A DNA stretch of 64,000 bases from Gemmatimonadaceae bacterium. GTDB taxonomy: Bacteria; Gemmatimonadota; Gemmatimonadetes; Gemmatimonadales; Gemmatimonadaceae. How positions within the stretch are numbered: the first letter of the stretch is position 1; every line of letters starts with the position of its first letter. The stretch lies in the NCBI GenBank assembly GCA_025358925.1, contig JANYHT010000040.1:35163-99162 (forward strand). Reading direction: 5' to 3'. Position numbers and translations under genes: made by a program. Below, in pieces: positions 55,012 through 64,000 of this stretch. Below the pieces are notes generated by a model. The model saw only the letters and a program-made list of their open reading frames with translations. It was not told where the DNA came from and made no database searches.

Positions 55012-55980
55012 CTACTCCGTAAATTGACCCATACGCAGAAACTTCTCGCGCCGCCGACGAACCAACTTGTCCGGCTTCAGCTTCTGCAACTCTTCGAGAT
55101 TGCGAATCAGCGTCTCACGCAGCGAAGCGGCGGTGGTCTCATGATCAGAGTGTGCACCACCGATTGGCTCCGGAATGATCTCGTCCACCACTTTGAGTTC
55201 GATCAAATCGGCCGAGGTGAGCCGCAACGCTTTTGCGGCCTTTTCACGCAGCTCCGGGCTTTTGCCGTCCTTCCACAAAATGGACGCGCAACCTTCTACC
55301 GTGATGACCGAGTACACCGCATTCTCGAGCATAAGCACACGATCAGCCACGCCGAGCGCAAGCGCACCCCCGGAGCCGCCTTCACCAATCACGGTGGCAA
55401 TGATTGGCACCTGCAATTGGCTCATCTCCAGCAAGTTACGCGCAATCGCCTCGCTTTGGCCACGCTCCTCCGCACCAAGCCCCGCCCATGCGCCCGGCGT
55501 ATCGATGAACGTAAGCACCGGCACCTGAAATTTCTCGGCGAGTTTCATCAAGCGCAGTGCCTTGCGATAACCCTCCGGATGCGGCATGCCGAAGTTACGC
55601 TTCAGATTCTCTTTTGTATCGCGACCACGTTGATGTCCGATTACCATCACCGTCTCACCATCAAGGCGCGCCCAACCGCCGATAATGGCCGCGTCGTCCC
55701 GATACTGCCGATCGCCGTGCAACTCGATAAAGTCTGACATGGCGAGTCGGATATAGTCCGCAGTAAATGGACGACGGGCAATGCGAGCCACCTGCACGCG
55801 CTGCAACGGCGTGAGGTTGCGGTAGATCTCCACGCGTACTTCGGACAACTTTTTTTCGAGCGGAAGAAGGGCCTCGCTGACATCGAACGCGCCTTCCGCG
55901 GCGCGCTTCTTCACTTCCTCTATCTGCTTCTCGATGTCCGCGATGGGACGTTCGAACTCGAGAACGGGGGCGGTGGCCAT
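55012..55980 (-). CDS. accA: Acetyl-CoA carboxylase carboxyltransferase subunit alpha
   Basis: A 322-aa carboxyltransferase subunit that, with AccD, transfers the carboxyl group from biotin-BCCP to acetyl-CoA in fatty acid synthesis. The typical coiled N-terminus (FERPIADIEKQIEEVKKRAA) precedes the core: ELHGDRQYRDDAAIIGGWAR, VIGHQRGRDTKENLKRNFGM, HPEGYRKALRLMKLAEKF, TFIDTPGAWAGLGAEERGQS and VIGEGGSGGALALGVADRVL. Normal length. It follows dnaE by 29 bases and precedes the PSP1 gene by ten bases. Confidence 0.98.
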   Translation of the reverse strand: MATAPVLEFERPIADIEKQIEEVKKRAAEGAFDVSEALLPLEKKLSEVRVEIYRNLTPLQRVQVARIARRPFTADYIRLAMSDFIELHGDRQYRDDAAIIGGWARLDGETVMVIGHQRGRDTKENLKRNFGMPHPEGYRKALRLMKLAEKFQVPVLTFIDTPGAWAGLGAEERGQSEAIARNLLEMSQLQVPIIATVIGEGGSGGALALGVADRVLMLENAVYSVITVEGCASILWKDGKSPELREKAAKALRLTSADLIELKVVDEIIPEPIGGAHSDHETTAASLRETLIRNLEELQKLKPDKLVRRRREKFLRMGQFTE

Positions 55981-56009
55981 GACGTTACGGTCGAAAGGAA
56001 ACGGCGAGG

Positions 56010-59000
56010 TTAGCCGCCGGCGCGCACAAGGCGCACACGGTCGCTACCCAACAGCGCACGAAGATCAGACAGCACGACCGGTGACGCCGCCACGGTGAGC
56101 GTACGCGAGCGAAAGCGCACCTGCTCACCGTTATCGTCGTGCCAACGGAGCTCGACGGGGGCCGCACCTTGGTGCGACTCCAGTGTGATGCGCACATCGT
56201 CCATCACGGAAGGCACAAGGTCGCTGCCTCCAGTCAGCTCAATGGCCACGGCAAGGTCTCCGCTCGTGCGAACCTCGGTAAAGCGCGTAACAGCCTCAAC
56301 GATGAACGTTGGATCTTCCACATCTTGATCGCGTCGTGAATAACCGCCCTTTAACAGGAGCGGCACGTCGGGTCGGACACGGTCGGCAATGACTGCCCAT
56401 GCCTCCGGAAAAACCAACACTTCAGAAGATCCGGTAAAATCCTCCACTGTCAACCGGGCAAACTCAGCACCAGAGCGCTTGGCGACTTGCCGTTTGATCG
56501 CTGACACGACCACGCCAATGGTCACCGGCTCAATCGTCCACGTGCCGAGCTGCGCAACCGTGTGCGACGCGAAGAGCTCGCATTCTGTCCGAAACGGCTC
56601 CAACGGATGACCAGAAATGTAAAAACCGAGCAGTTCTTTCTCGCGCTGAAGACGCTCACTTTCCGACCAGACCGCCGTGTTGGGTAGTGTTGGCTCTGGT
56701 GCAGGAGTAGCGTGCATGTCATCGCCCCCCCCAAGATCACCGAAGAGCGACCCTTGCCCAATTTCTGCCTCACCTTGCCGCAGCGATGCTTCGTTAATCG
56801 CATGATCGAGCGCTGCAAGTAACTGCGCGCGGTGCCCGCCTAATCCGTCACAGGCGCCCGTTGCAATCAGCGCCTCAAACACGCGCTTGTTGCACACGCG
56901 TAGGTCAACACGCGAACACACATCGTACAGCGAAGCAAACGGACCGGCCGCACGCGCCGCAAGTAATGAATCAATCGCCCCACGACCCACATTACGAACG
57001 GCGCCGAGTCCAAAGCGCAAACGCGTCGCGCCATGCACAGTGAAACGCCATCCCGATTCGTTGACATCAGGTGGCAACACTTCAAGACCCATCTCGCGCG
57101 CTTCCGCGATGTACTTGATGACTTCTTCCGTTTTCCCAATCTGCGCCGACAATAACGCCGCCATAAACTCGGCAGGATAGTGCGCTTTCAGCCACGCGGT
57201 ATGATACGCAAGAACGGAGTAGGCGACGGAATGACTTTTGTTAAATCCATATCGTCCAAACGTCTCGATCTGCGCCGACAGTTCGTCGATGACTTTCGGG
57301 TCGTGCCCTTTCGCAACGGCCTTCGTGACAAACTTCCCGAGTTCTTTTTTAATCAGCTCCGCATCTTTCTTGCCCACCGCCTTCCGGAGCACGTCCGCTT
57401 CTGCCAGCGAAATACCCGCAATCACCTGCGCCAATCGCATCAACTGTTCTTGATACGTGATAACGCCGTACGTTGTACTGAGAATCGGCTCCAGCTCAGG
57501 CAACGCATACGCCACTGGCTCTTCGCCGCGCTTACGTCGGATGTACACGTTATGCATGCCCGCGTCCAACGGCCCCGGACGCAACAACGCATTCGACGCC
57601 ACCAAGTCGTCAAAGCGGTCGCACCGCATACGTTTCAGTACATCCGTCGCGAGCGGCGATTCAAATTGAAACACGCCCGCCGTTCGACCGGCGCGCAGCA
57701 GCCGATACGTGTCCGGATCGGTGAAGCCGCGCTCCTCGAGCACCACGACAACGCCACTACGTTGCTTAATCAGCGCGAGCGTATCGCTGATGACCGTGAG
57801 CGTGGTGAGTCCAAGAAAATCCATCTTCAACATGCCCGCGTGCTCGAGCGCGTTCATGTCGTACTGCGTGACAATCACGCGCTCGTCGTCGCCTGATCCG
57901 GAGCCTTTCGTGGCCTGCGTGCAGATCGGCACAAAGTCGACGAGCGGTCCTGGTGCGATCACAACGCCCGCTGCGTGAACGCCCGTGTGACGAGACAATC
58001 CTTCCAGTGAAATGGCAAAGTTCAGCAGCTGGGTGTACCGCGGATCGTCAGCATATAAGCGCTTGACCTCCGGCACTTGCACGATCGCCTGCTTCACCGT
58101 CAACGAGAAGTTCGGTGCATTGGGGATCAGCTTCGCCAACGCATCCGTCTCACTCGGCGTGAACCCAAGCGTGCGCCCGACATCCTTGATCGCGGCGCGT
58201 GACTTCATCGTACCAAACGTGACGATCTGACCGACGGAGTCCTTGCCGTATTTATTGCGCACGTACTCGATCACTTCACCGCGACGTTCGAAGCAAAAAT
58301 CAACGTCGACGTCGGGCATCGACACGCGTTCGGGATTCAGAAACCGCTCAAAGAGCAAATCAAACTCGAGCGGACATACATCGGTGATGCGGAGCGCGTA
58401 CGCGACCAACGAACCAGCCGCGGACCCGCGTCCCGGACCAACGGGAATGCCGAGATCACGCGCCGCTTTGATAAAGTCAGCGACAATCAAAAAATAGCCA
58501 GCGTAACCCGTCTTCGTGATCACATCGAGCTCATACTCCAGCCGATCACGCACCTCGTCACGAAACGGATCACCGTAGCGCAGCGTCGCGCCGTCCGTCG
58601 ACAATCGCACAAGCAGTTCGTTCTCGCTCGCCACGCCGTCCGGCAACGGGAACGATGGTACGTAATACTTCTTCGCGAACTGCACATCGACTGACTCACC
58701 GATGGCCAACGTATTCGTGAGCACATCGTCGCGTCCGGGAAAAAATGGACGGATCTCGTCGGCGGATTTGAAGTACAAGCCGTCGTCGTAGTGCATGCGA
58801 TCGCGATCATTGCGGTCTTTGCCAAGGCCGATACACAACAACACGTCATGCGCGTCGTGATCTTCGTGTCGCAGAAAGTGCGCGTCATTTGTCGCGACCA
58901 CGGGCAGACCAAGATCATCCGCGAGGGAAAGAATCTTCGCGTTGAGCGTGGCTTGTCCTTCACTCGTGTGCGCTTGTACTTCGAGGTAGTAACGATCTGT

Positions 59001-59501
59001 AAACAGTTCCGCATACCACGCCGCCGCCTCACGCGCCTCCGCCATGCGATCGGCCATCAAATGCGACGCCACTTCTCCAGCCAGACAAGCAGACGACACA
59101 ATGAGCCCTTCAGAATGCGCCGCCAGCAGTTCGCGGTCGATGCGCGGCTTCGTATAGAACCCTTCGGTGTATCCCAACGATGAGAGCTTGACCAGATTGC
59201 GGTAGCCGATCAAATCGCGCGCAAGCAGGACGAGGTGGTAATACGGCTTCACACCTGGTGCCGGACGCCCACGCGTGCGACGGTCACCGGGGGCAACATA
59301 GGCCTCCATTCCGATGATCGGCTTGATCCCAGCCTTTCGCGCCTTTTCCTGGAATTCCCAGGCGGCGTGCATGTTCCCGTGATCAGTAATCGCGAGCGCC
59401 GGCTGTTCGTACAGCTTGGCGCGATCGATCAGATCATCGATACGATTCGCGCCGTCGAGGAGCGAATACTCGGAGTGACAATGCAGGTGGACGAACGACA
59501 T
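56010..59501 (-). CDS. dnaE: DNA polymerase III subunit alpha
   Basis: The 1163-aa replicative polymerase. The PHP domain at residues 1-280 keeps all nine metal-ligand positions of exonuclease-active members: H7, H9, D16, H41, E66, H89, C139, D206 and H208. The polymerase catalytic Asp pair is in PDVDVDFCFERR. The fingers and tau-contact regions (GVFQFESPLATDVLKRMRCD, KSHSVAYSVLAYHTAWLKAH, RLRFGLGAVRNVG) follow, then an OB domain (TIGVVVSAIKRQVAKRSGAE). Length matches the family. The gene is first of a minus-strand set with accA, PSP1 and metG, divergent from the aminopeptidase gene. Confidence 0.98.
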   Translation of the reverse strand: MSFVHLHCHSEYSLLDGANRIDDLIDRAKLYEQPALAITDHGNMHAAWEFQEKARKAGIKPIIGMEAYVAPGDRRTRGRPAPGVKPYYHLVLLARDLIGYRNLVKLSSLGYTEGFYTKPRIDRELLAAHSEGLIVSSACLAGEVASHLMADRMAEAREAAAWYAELFTDRYYLEVQAHTSEGQATLNAKILSLADDLGLPVVATNDAHFLRHEDHDAHDVLLCIGLGKDRNDRDRMHYDDGLYFKSADEIRPFFPGRDDVLTNTLAIGESVDVQFAKKYYVPSFPLPDGVASENELLVRLSTDGATLRYGDPFRDEVRDRLEYELDVITKTGYAGYFLIVADFIKAARDLGIPVGPGRGSAAGSLVAYALRITDVCPLEFDLLFERFLNPERVSMPDVDVDFCFERRGEVIEYVRNKYGKDSVGQIVTFGTMKSRAAIKDVGRTLGFTPSETDALAKLIPNAPNFSLTVKQAIVQVPEVKRLYADDPRYTQLLNFAISLEGLSRHTGVHAAGVVIAPGPLVDFVPICTQATKGSGSGDDERVIVTQYDMNALEHAGMLKMDFLGLTTLTVISDTLALIKQRSGVVVVLEERGFTDPDTYRLLRAGRTAGVFQFESPLATDVLKRMRCDRFDDLVASNALLRPGPLDAGMHNVYIRRKRGEEPVAYALPELEPILSTTYGVITYQEQLMRLAQVIAGISLAEADVLRKAVGKKDAELIKKELGKFVTKAVAKGHDPKVIDELSAQIETFGRYGFNKSHSVAYSVLAYHTAWLKAHYPAEFMAALLSAQIGKTEEVIKYIAEAREMGLEVLPPDVNESGWRFTVHGATRLRFGLGAVRNVGRGAIDSLLAARAAGPFASLYDVCSRVDLRVCNKRVFEALIATGACDGLGGHRAQLLAALDHAINEASLRQGEAEIGQGSLFGDLGGGDDMHATPAPEPTLPNTAVWSESERLQREKELLGFYISGHPLEPFRTECELFASHTVAQLGTWTIEPVTIGVVVSAIKRQVAKRSGAEFARLTVEDFTGSSEVLVFPEAWAVIADRVRPDVPLLLKGGYSRRDQDVEDPTFIVEAVTRFTEVRTSGDLAVAIELTGGSDLVPSVMDDVRITLESHQGAAPVELRWHDDNGEQVRFRSRTLTVAASPVVLSDLRALLGSDRVRLVRAGG

Positions 59502-60572
59502 GGACTGAGAAAGATAGCCGAGCGTGCACCGACATGGCAGCGCGTGCGAAAGCGCGGTGCTGTCGCGGCGACAATTTCCGCCTGCTTCTTGGGCGCGCTC
59601 ACCTTGACACCGATGGGGTGCTACATCTCACGCGCCGCTATGGAAGAGGCGCGCATCTTATCTCGTCGGCAACCGATCAGTCGGATCGTTAATGACAGCG
59701 CGACCGACGCTTCCACGCGCGCCAAACTCGCGTTGGTGATTGCAGCCCGCGCGTTTGCTGTCGATTCGCTCGGGCTCAAAGCGGGCAAAAGTTTCACCTC
59801 CTATTCGAAACTGAGTCGGGACACGTTGGTGCTCGTGCTCTCCGCCGCCTATCGGGATCGCCTCGAGCGCAAAACATGGTGGTTTCCCATCGTCGGCAGT
59901 TTTCCGTACAAAGGCTACTTCGATTTTGCGGAGGCCAAGAAAAACGCAGCCCGCCTCCGCGCCGAAGGTTTTGATGTGACCCTCGGCGCGTCGTCCGCAT
60001 TTAGCACACTGGGTTGGTTTAATGACCCGCTCGTGAGCACCACCGTCGCGCAAGATTCAATCGTACTCGCCAATACGGTCCTTCACGAACTTCTGCACAA
60101 TACCTTTTTTGCGAAAGGGCGTGTGCCTTTCAATGAATCGTTTGCCAGCTTCGTAGGGGGCCGCGGTGCAGAACACTTTTTTCGCGCACAGGGCGACACG
60201 GCATCTACTCGCCGCGCCGTTGACGACTGGCACAATGATCTGGTGCTCGGCGCCTTTTGGGCGCGACTGTCACACGAAATCGATAGCGTGTTTGCACTAT
60301 TGCCGGCTGATGCAACGGCCTCGCGAATTACCGCACGCGATACGGTGTACGCGCGCGCGCGCCGCCGACTCGTGGACAGTGTCGCTCCAGACCTGCGTGA
60401 CTACCCGAAAGGTTGGGCGCAACGCGTTGCGCTGAACAACGCAGTGTTGCTCTCGCGACGCGTGTACGCTGAAGAATTGGACGGGTTTGATTCGGTGTAC
60501 GTTGCGGAAGGCCGAGATCTTCGAAAAGCGATCGCGAAGATTATTGCGCGGGCGCAGGCCTCGACGCCGTGA
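59481..60572 (+). CDS. Putative zinc aminopeptidase lipoprotein
   Basis: A 363-aa exported metallopeptidase of the predicted aminopeptidase family (COG4324 type). ATG 59481, preceded by GGAG, overlaps dnaE by 21 bases; GTG 59544 would give a shorter leader. The lipid signal is ATISACFLGALTLTPMGC. A zinc-protease motif HELLH is at residues 202-206, and a likely third ligand is the Glu of PFNESFASF (Glu219). WWFPIVGSFPYKGYFDFAEA is the other family-type segment. It stands alone and convergent with the M16 gene. Substrate unknown. Confidence 0.85.
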   Translation: MQVDERHGLRKIAERAPTWQRVRKRGAVAATISACFLGALTLTPMGCYISRAAMEEARILSRRQPISRIVNDSATDASTRAKLALVIAARAFAVDSLGLKAGKSFTSYSKLSRDTLVLVLSAAYRDRLERKTWWFPIVGSFPYKGYFDFAEAKKNAARLRAEGFDVTLGASSAFSTLGWFNDPLVSTTVAQDSIVLANTVLHELLHNTFFAKGRVPFNESFASFVGGRGAEHFFRAQGDTASTRRAVDDWHNDLVLGAFWARLSHEIDSVFALLPADATASRITARDTVYARARRRLVDSVAPDLRDYPKGWAQRVALNNAVLLSRRVYAEELDGFDSVYVAEGRDLRKAIAKIIARAQASTP

Positions 60573-60593
60573 TTCACCGACGCGCACAGCCGC

Positions 60594-63479
60594 TTACGGC
60601 ACGCGACTTTCCGGCAGCAACACGAATCGAACGCGATTGCTTTCGTCCAGATAGATCTTCGCTGCCGCAGCCAGTTTCTCCGCAGAGAGTGCCGCGATCA
60701 CTGCATCGTCGCTGAACACGGTAGTGGGATCATCCCCGTTCTCCACGCGTTCACGAAGCACGCCCGCCCACCATCCATTCTGTTTGTGCGCCACTTCTCG
60801 TTCACGACGCTGCTGTTCACGCACGCGCTCCACTTCAGCCGCGGTTGGCGGTACTCGGCGCAACGAGTCGAGTTCTTGTAGCACAGCCTTGTACAGAGTG
60901 TCCGCCTTCTCGGGCGCCGAACCATAGTTGATGGCCACTTGCCACTCTTGGCGCGGCTTCCTCGAAAATGCCGTGCTCACACTCACGGAGTACGTACCGC
61001 CAAGCGCCTCACGCAAGCGATCCAGCAGTCGCATTTGCAGTACCTCACCAACAGACGACAGCAAATACGCCTGTTCGCGGCTCCAGACACCCTTGCCGGC
61101 CACGAGCAGCGCGGTCTGACTCTGCGGTGCGACACCCTTGCGCACAATTTTCTCGATGTGCCCCGTGAGCTGTTGGGGAGCAACGTCGCGGAATGTTTCT
61201 TTTCGGTTCGTTATCGGTAATGCGCCGAGCCACTGCGCTGCTAATGGCTTGAGCACCGCGAGATCGACGTTGCCAACAAACAGAAACGTAAAGTCGCTCG
61301 CGTCGGCGAAACGATCGCGGTAAATGGCCAGCATTTGCGCCAAATCCAACTCTTTGAGCATCGCGACTGATAACGGACGAACGCGTGCGCTGCCATTCGC
61401 AAGCGTGACTTGCACAGTGTCGCTGAAGACTGCGGCAGGATTCGCATCCTTATTCCGCAGTGCGTTTTCAAACTGTTGCAACAGTGCCTGAAATGCCGTG
61501 GTGTCAGCCCGCGGAGCGGTCATGCGCAACCACACGAGCTGCAGGAGCGTTTCCAAATCCTTCGGCGACGCTCGGCCGTTTAACCCTTCACTCAAATCGG
61601 AGATGTACGGCGTCACGCCGGCAACCTTGCCGGTCAGTTTCTTGTTCAGATCGATCAGCGAAAATTCGCCAACGCCACCGCGCTCGAGTACCGTCGTTGT
61701 GAATGCGGTGCGAAACACCGCACTATCCGGCGCCAGGCTAACTCCACCCGGACTCCACGCGGACATCACCACCTGATCCGCACTAAAATCGGTTGGCTTG
61801 ACCAAAACCCGTACGCCGTTCGACAGCGTCCATTCAGTCACACCGATAGACTCGTATTTCCTCTCGGCCACCACTCGCCCAGCGGCGGGCACAAACTTCA
61901 CAAGCGCGCCCTCGGCAACGGTTTCCGTCCATGCGGTGATCGGCGCGGCTGCCACTTGTTTAAAAACGCCACGCAATTCCGCGTCGGTCGGCACGCGTAA
62001 GCCTGTCTTGTCGGGCATGGACACAGTAATCACGCGATTTGCTTCGCCGATGCGCGACTTACCGAGGCTATTCAACTCTGCGAGCGTGACACTCGGCAGT
62101 ACGTGCTTGACCATGGCAAATTCAAATCCGATTCCCGGAATCGCATCGCCAGATAAGAAGTTGTCAATGTATTCCGACACAAACGAGCCGGACGGTGTTT
62201 TATCGCGCTCCGTATATGCGCGTTCGTATGAGCGCAAGAAGTTGGTGCGGGCGCGATCAAGTTCGCTTTGCAAAAATCCAAACTGTTGAACGCGTGCGGA
62301 CTCGGTCAGCAGCACGTGCAACGCTTCAACAATCTTGCCTTCTTTCGCATTCGCGTTCAGCGAGTAGTAATCGGCGCCTCGTACCAAGTTGCCACCACCC
62401 GCGCCCGCTCCTGCGAACGGCGCACCCGGCTTCTGCGACAATTCACCGAAGCGCGCATTGAGCATGCTATCGTACAGACGCTGCATCAGCACGTGCCGCA
62501 GTTCACCAACCGTTTTGGTATTTGTTGGTGGAAGTTTCCACAACACGCCAACAGACGATGACGTCAATTCGCGATCGGTCGCGATGGTCACCAGAGTTGA
62601 GTCATGTTTCGGAACGCTGGCCACCGTTCTCGCACGCGGTGCAGCGCGGCGCGCGATCGGTCCAAAGGTGCTTTTGATGATCGATTCGAGTCGCGCTGGA
62701 TCTGCATCACCAACGGCGATCACGGCCATCAAGTCCGGGCGATACCAATCACGCCAGAAGCGGCGCAGTAAGGATGCGTTGGCGGTCTCGAGCGCTTTCG
62801 GATCACCAATGGGGATGCGTTTCGCGTACCGTGAGCCGCGAAAGAGCACCGGAAATTGCTTCGTGCGAATGCGCTCACTGGCGCCGAGTCCATCGCGCCA
62901 TTCGGACAGTACGACGCCGCGTTCGGCTACGACATCGAGCGAGTCGAACAGGATGCCACTCGCCACATCACCCAGAAATCGAAAGCTCTTTTCCAGAATG
63001 CCGGCGCTATCCGTGGGCACGGGCAAGATGTACACCGTCTCGTCGAAGCTCGTATACGCGTTCAAGTCTGCGCCAAAACGAACGCCGATCGATTCAAGGT
63101 ATTTCACGATATCATTTTTCGCGAACGATTTCGTTCCGTTGAACGCCATGTGCTCGATGAAGTGCGCGAGCCCTTGTTGGTCATCGTCTTCAAGAATCGA
63201 TCCGGCATTGACCACGAGCCGAAGCTCGGCGCGTTGCTCGGGCTTGGCGTTGCGGCGCACGTAGTACTTGATCCCGTTTGACAGGGTGCCAGTGCGCACC
63301 GTGGGATCGGTCGGCAACGTGGCGCTCAGCGCGAACGAATCTTTGACAACGGCAGCGTTTGCGGCCGATTTTGGACGTGCCTTCGCGGCTGTCGCCTGCG
63401 CATTCGCATGGCTCGCGGCAGCACTACCGACCGCGAAGATCGCGATGGCCTGCAATGAACGGACAGAAATCGAAATCAT
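60594..63479 (-). CDS. M16-family zinc metalloprotease (PqqL-like)
   Basis: A 961-aa exported protease. ATG 63479 is used because it starts a signal peptide (MISISVRSLQAIAIFAVGSA, cleavage after NAQ); GTG 63527 extends it. The inverted zinc site HFIEH is at residues 106-110 (HFIEHMAFNGTKSF), with Glu in GVVLSEWRD as the distal ligand. A second, inactive M16 half follows (EWTLSNGVRVLVKPTDFSAD; MTAPRADTTAFQALL). The length and architecture match the two-domain PqqL family. The stop lies 21 bases from the convergent aminopeptidase gene. Peptide or protein turnover in the periplasm is inferred. Confidence 0.95.
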   Translation of the reverse strand: MISISVRSLQAIAIFAVGSAAASHANAQATAAKARPKSAANAAVVKDSFALSATLPTDPTVRTGTLSNGIKYYVRRNAKPEQRAELRLVVNAGSILEDDDQQGLAHFIEHMAFNGTKSFAKNDIVKYLESIGVRFGADLNAYTSFDETVYILPVPTDSAGILEKSFRFLGDVASGILFDSLDVVAERGVVLSEWRDGLGASERIRTKQFPVLFRGSRYAKRIPIGDPKALETANASLLRRFWRDWYRPDLMAVIAVGDADPARLESIIKSTFGPIARRAAPRARTVASVPKHDSTLVTIATDRELTSSSVGVLWKLPPTNTKTVGELRHVLMQRLYDSMLNARFGELSQKPGAPFAGAGAGGGNLVRGADYYSLNANAKEGKIVEALHVLLTESARVQQFGFLQSELDRARTNFLRSYERAYTERDKTPSGSFVSEYIDNFLSGDAIPGIGFEFAMVKHVLPSVTLAELNSLGKSRIGEANRVITVSMPDKTGLRVPTDAELRGVFKQVAAAPITAWTETVAEGALVKFVPAAGRVVAERKYESIGVTEWTLSNGVRVLVKPTDFSADQVVMSAWSPGGVSLAPDSAVFRTAFTTTVLERGGVGEFSLIDLNKKLTGKVAGVTPYISDLSEGLNGRASPKDLETLLQLVWLRMTAPRADTTAFQALLQQFENALRNKDANPAAVFSDTVQVTLANGSARVRPLSVAMLKELDLAQMLAIYRDRFADASDFTFLFVGNVDLAVLKPLAAQWLGALPITNRKETFRDVAPQQLTGHIEKIVRKGVAPQSQTALLVAGKGVWSREQAYLLSSVGEVLQMRLLDRLREALGGTYSVSVSTAFSRKPRQEWQVAINYGSAPEKADTLYKAVLQELDSLRRVPPTAAEVERVREQQRREREVAHKQNGWWAGVLRERVENGDDPTTVFSDDAVIAALSAEKLAAAAKIYLDESNRVRFVLLPESRVP

Positions 63480-63546
63480 CTGAGAAATGCTGAAGTGTTT
63501 ACGAATTGCGTTTGGCGATAGGCGCACCGCTATAGAGACGAAACTA

Positions 63547-63627
63547 ATTAGGGATTAGGGAATAGGGATTAGGATCGGAACGGCCGGTTAGTCCCTAGTT
63601 CCTATTCCCTAGTCCCTAATCCCTAGC
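63547..63627. repeat. Inverted arrays of TTAGGGA/CCCTAAT heptads
   Basis: The left array has ATTAGGG, ATTAGGG, AATAGGG and ATTAGGA (63547-63574). The right array has CCCTAGT, TCCTATT, CCCTAGT, CCCTAAT and CCCTAGC (63593-63627). The arms are near-complementary across a short centre (ATCGGAACGGCCGGTTAGT) and can form a long hairpin. The helicase stop codon (63616-63618) lies inside the right array. The same heptads cap the terminator at 12700-12798. Confidence 0.85.
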
Positions 63628-64000
63628 CCCAAACCGCCCTCTCAGCAACGCCCGTAAGTCCACCGTGGCTTCCGCTCTTGGCGGCGGTAGCGCTTGCACC
63701 GGATCTGCACCCAACGTAACGCGCTGCATTGTCGCTCGAACGCCCGGGTCTAAAAAGCGTGATAGCTGCCCGAAGGCGAAGTCAGCTCCGGTGCGCGTCG
63801 CGTAGCTGTGCAGCGGATACGTGACAAAGAGTTGATCGCGGCTTCGTGTCATCGCGACATAAAGCAGTCGACGTTCTTCTTCGACTTGCGCTTCATCACC
63901 CGCCGCGCGCGCCATCGGGAAAATGCCATCGGCCGCGTGAATCACGAACACTACATCCCATTCTTTGCCTTTCGCCGAGTGCGCCGTGGATAAAATGAGT
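63616..64000 (-). CDS. UvrD/PcrA-type superfamily I helicase, C-terminal end (partial)
   Basis: The last 127 codons of a 3'-5' DNA helicase; the 5' part is beyond the window edge. Motif V is visible as STAHSAKGKEWDVVFVIHA at the cut end, and motif VI as EERRLLYVAMTRSRDQLFVT. The C-terminus is FGARD, encoded partly by the CCCTAAT heptad repeat. UvrD/PcrA/Rep helicases serve in repair and replication restart; which subfamily cannot be said. The gene is upstream of the M16 gene, 136 bases apart, separated by the heptad hairpin. Confidence 0.92.
   Translation of the reverse strand, partial: LILSTAHSAKGKEWDVVFVIHAADGIFPMARAAGDEAQVEEERRLLYVAMTRSRDQLFVTYPLHSYATRTGADFAFGQLSRFLDPGVRATMQRVTLGADPVQALPPPRAEATVDLRALLRGRFGARD

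Overview
The window reads as a chromosome segment of a Gram-negative bacterium of the FCB group, most likely a Gemmatimonadota. This is inferred from several things together: SusC/SusD and other TonB-dependent receptors with N-terminal carboxypeptidase-regulatory domains, a PorV/PorQ-type barrel beside a giant protein with a type IX secretion (T9SS)-like C-terminal module, a GWxTD-domain protein, CRTAC1-type FG-GAP/ASPIC_UnbV lipoproteins, and a Kdo transferase that implies LPS. No rRNA, tRNA, CRISPR array, transposase or prophage gene was seen. No database search was possible, so family names rest on motifs and overall protein character.

Layout. 1-1.9 kb: end of the ATP synthase operon (atpG tail, atpD, a short atpC) closed by a terminator. 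2.2-12.7 kb: a plus-strand run of cell-envelope genes (TonB receptor, 1445-residue exported protein with a T9SS-like tail, PorV-like barrel, second barrel, lipoprotein), ended by a perfect 15-bp hairpin flanked by CCCTAAT heptads. 12.8-16.3 kb: a minus-strand coupled pair (GWxTD/TPR protein and a propeller-like protein). 16.4-24.3 kb: a small barrel, a repeat-bearing gap, then a SusC/SusD pair with two small lipoproteins and a terminator. 24.4-31 kb: a polytopic membrane protein, a Spy-like periplasmic protein, and on the minus strand a lipoprotein, a carboxypeptidase-regulatory surface protein and a DUF2723 membrane protein.

31-36.2 kb: a vanadium haloperoxidase-like lipoprotein coupled by an ATGA overlap to a 1236-residue CRTAC1-type lipoprotein. 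36.3-37.5 kb: a plug-domain protein without a barrel followed by a small lipoprotein gene broken by an in-frame amber codon. 37.7-39.7 kb: a CocE/NonD hydrolase. 39.7-40.3 kb: a gene-free repeat-rich gap. 40.3-45.9 kb: a compact minus-strand group (DsbA-like lipoprotein, waaA, second CRTAC1 lipoprotein, DASS transporter). 45.9-48.2 kb: TPM-domain protein, nucleotidyltransferase-like protein and LemA.

48.3-52.1 kb: a minor-pilin operon (PilX-like, GspH/FimT, PilV-like, PilW). 52.2-59.5 kb: a minus-strand housekeeping run dnaE, accA, PSP1/ricT-like, metG. 59.5-64 kb: a zinc aminopeptidase-like lipoprotein, an M16 metalloprotease, a second heptad-repeat hairpin, and the C-terminal end of a UvrD/PcrA helicase cut by the window edge.

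The most interesting leads are the TonB receptor/T9SS-like cargo/PorV operon, the haloperoxidase-CRTAC1 coupled pair, the heptad-repeat terminator caps, the related inverted-repeat elements in two gene-free gaps, and the amber-interrupted lipoprotein gene.
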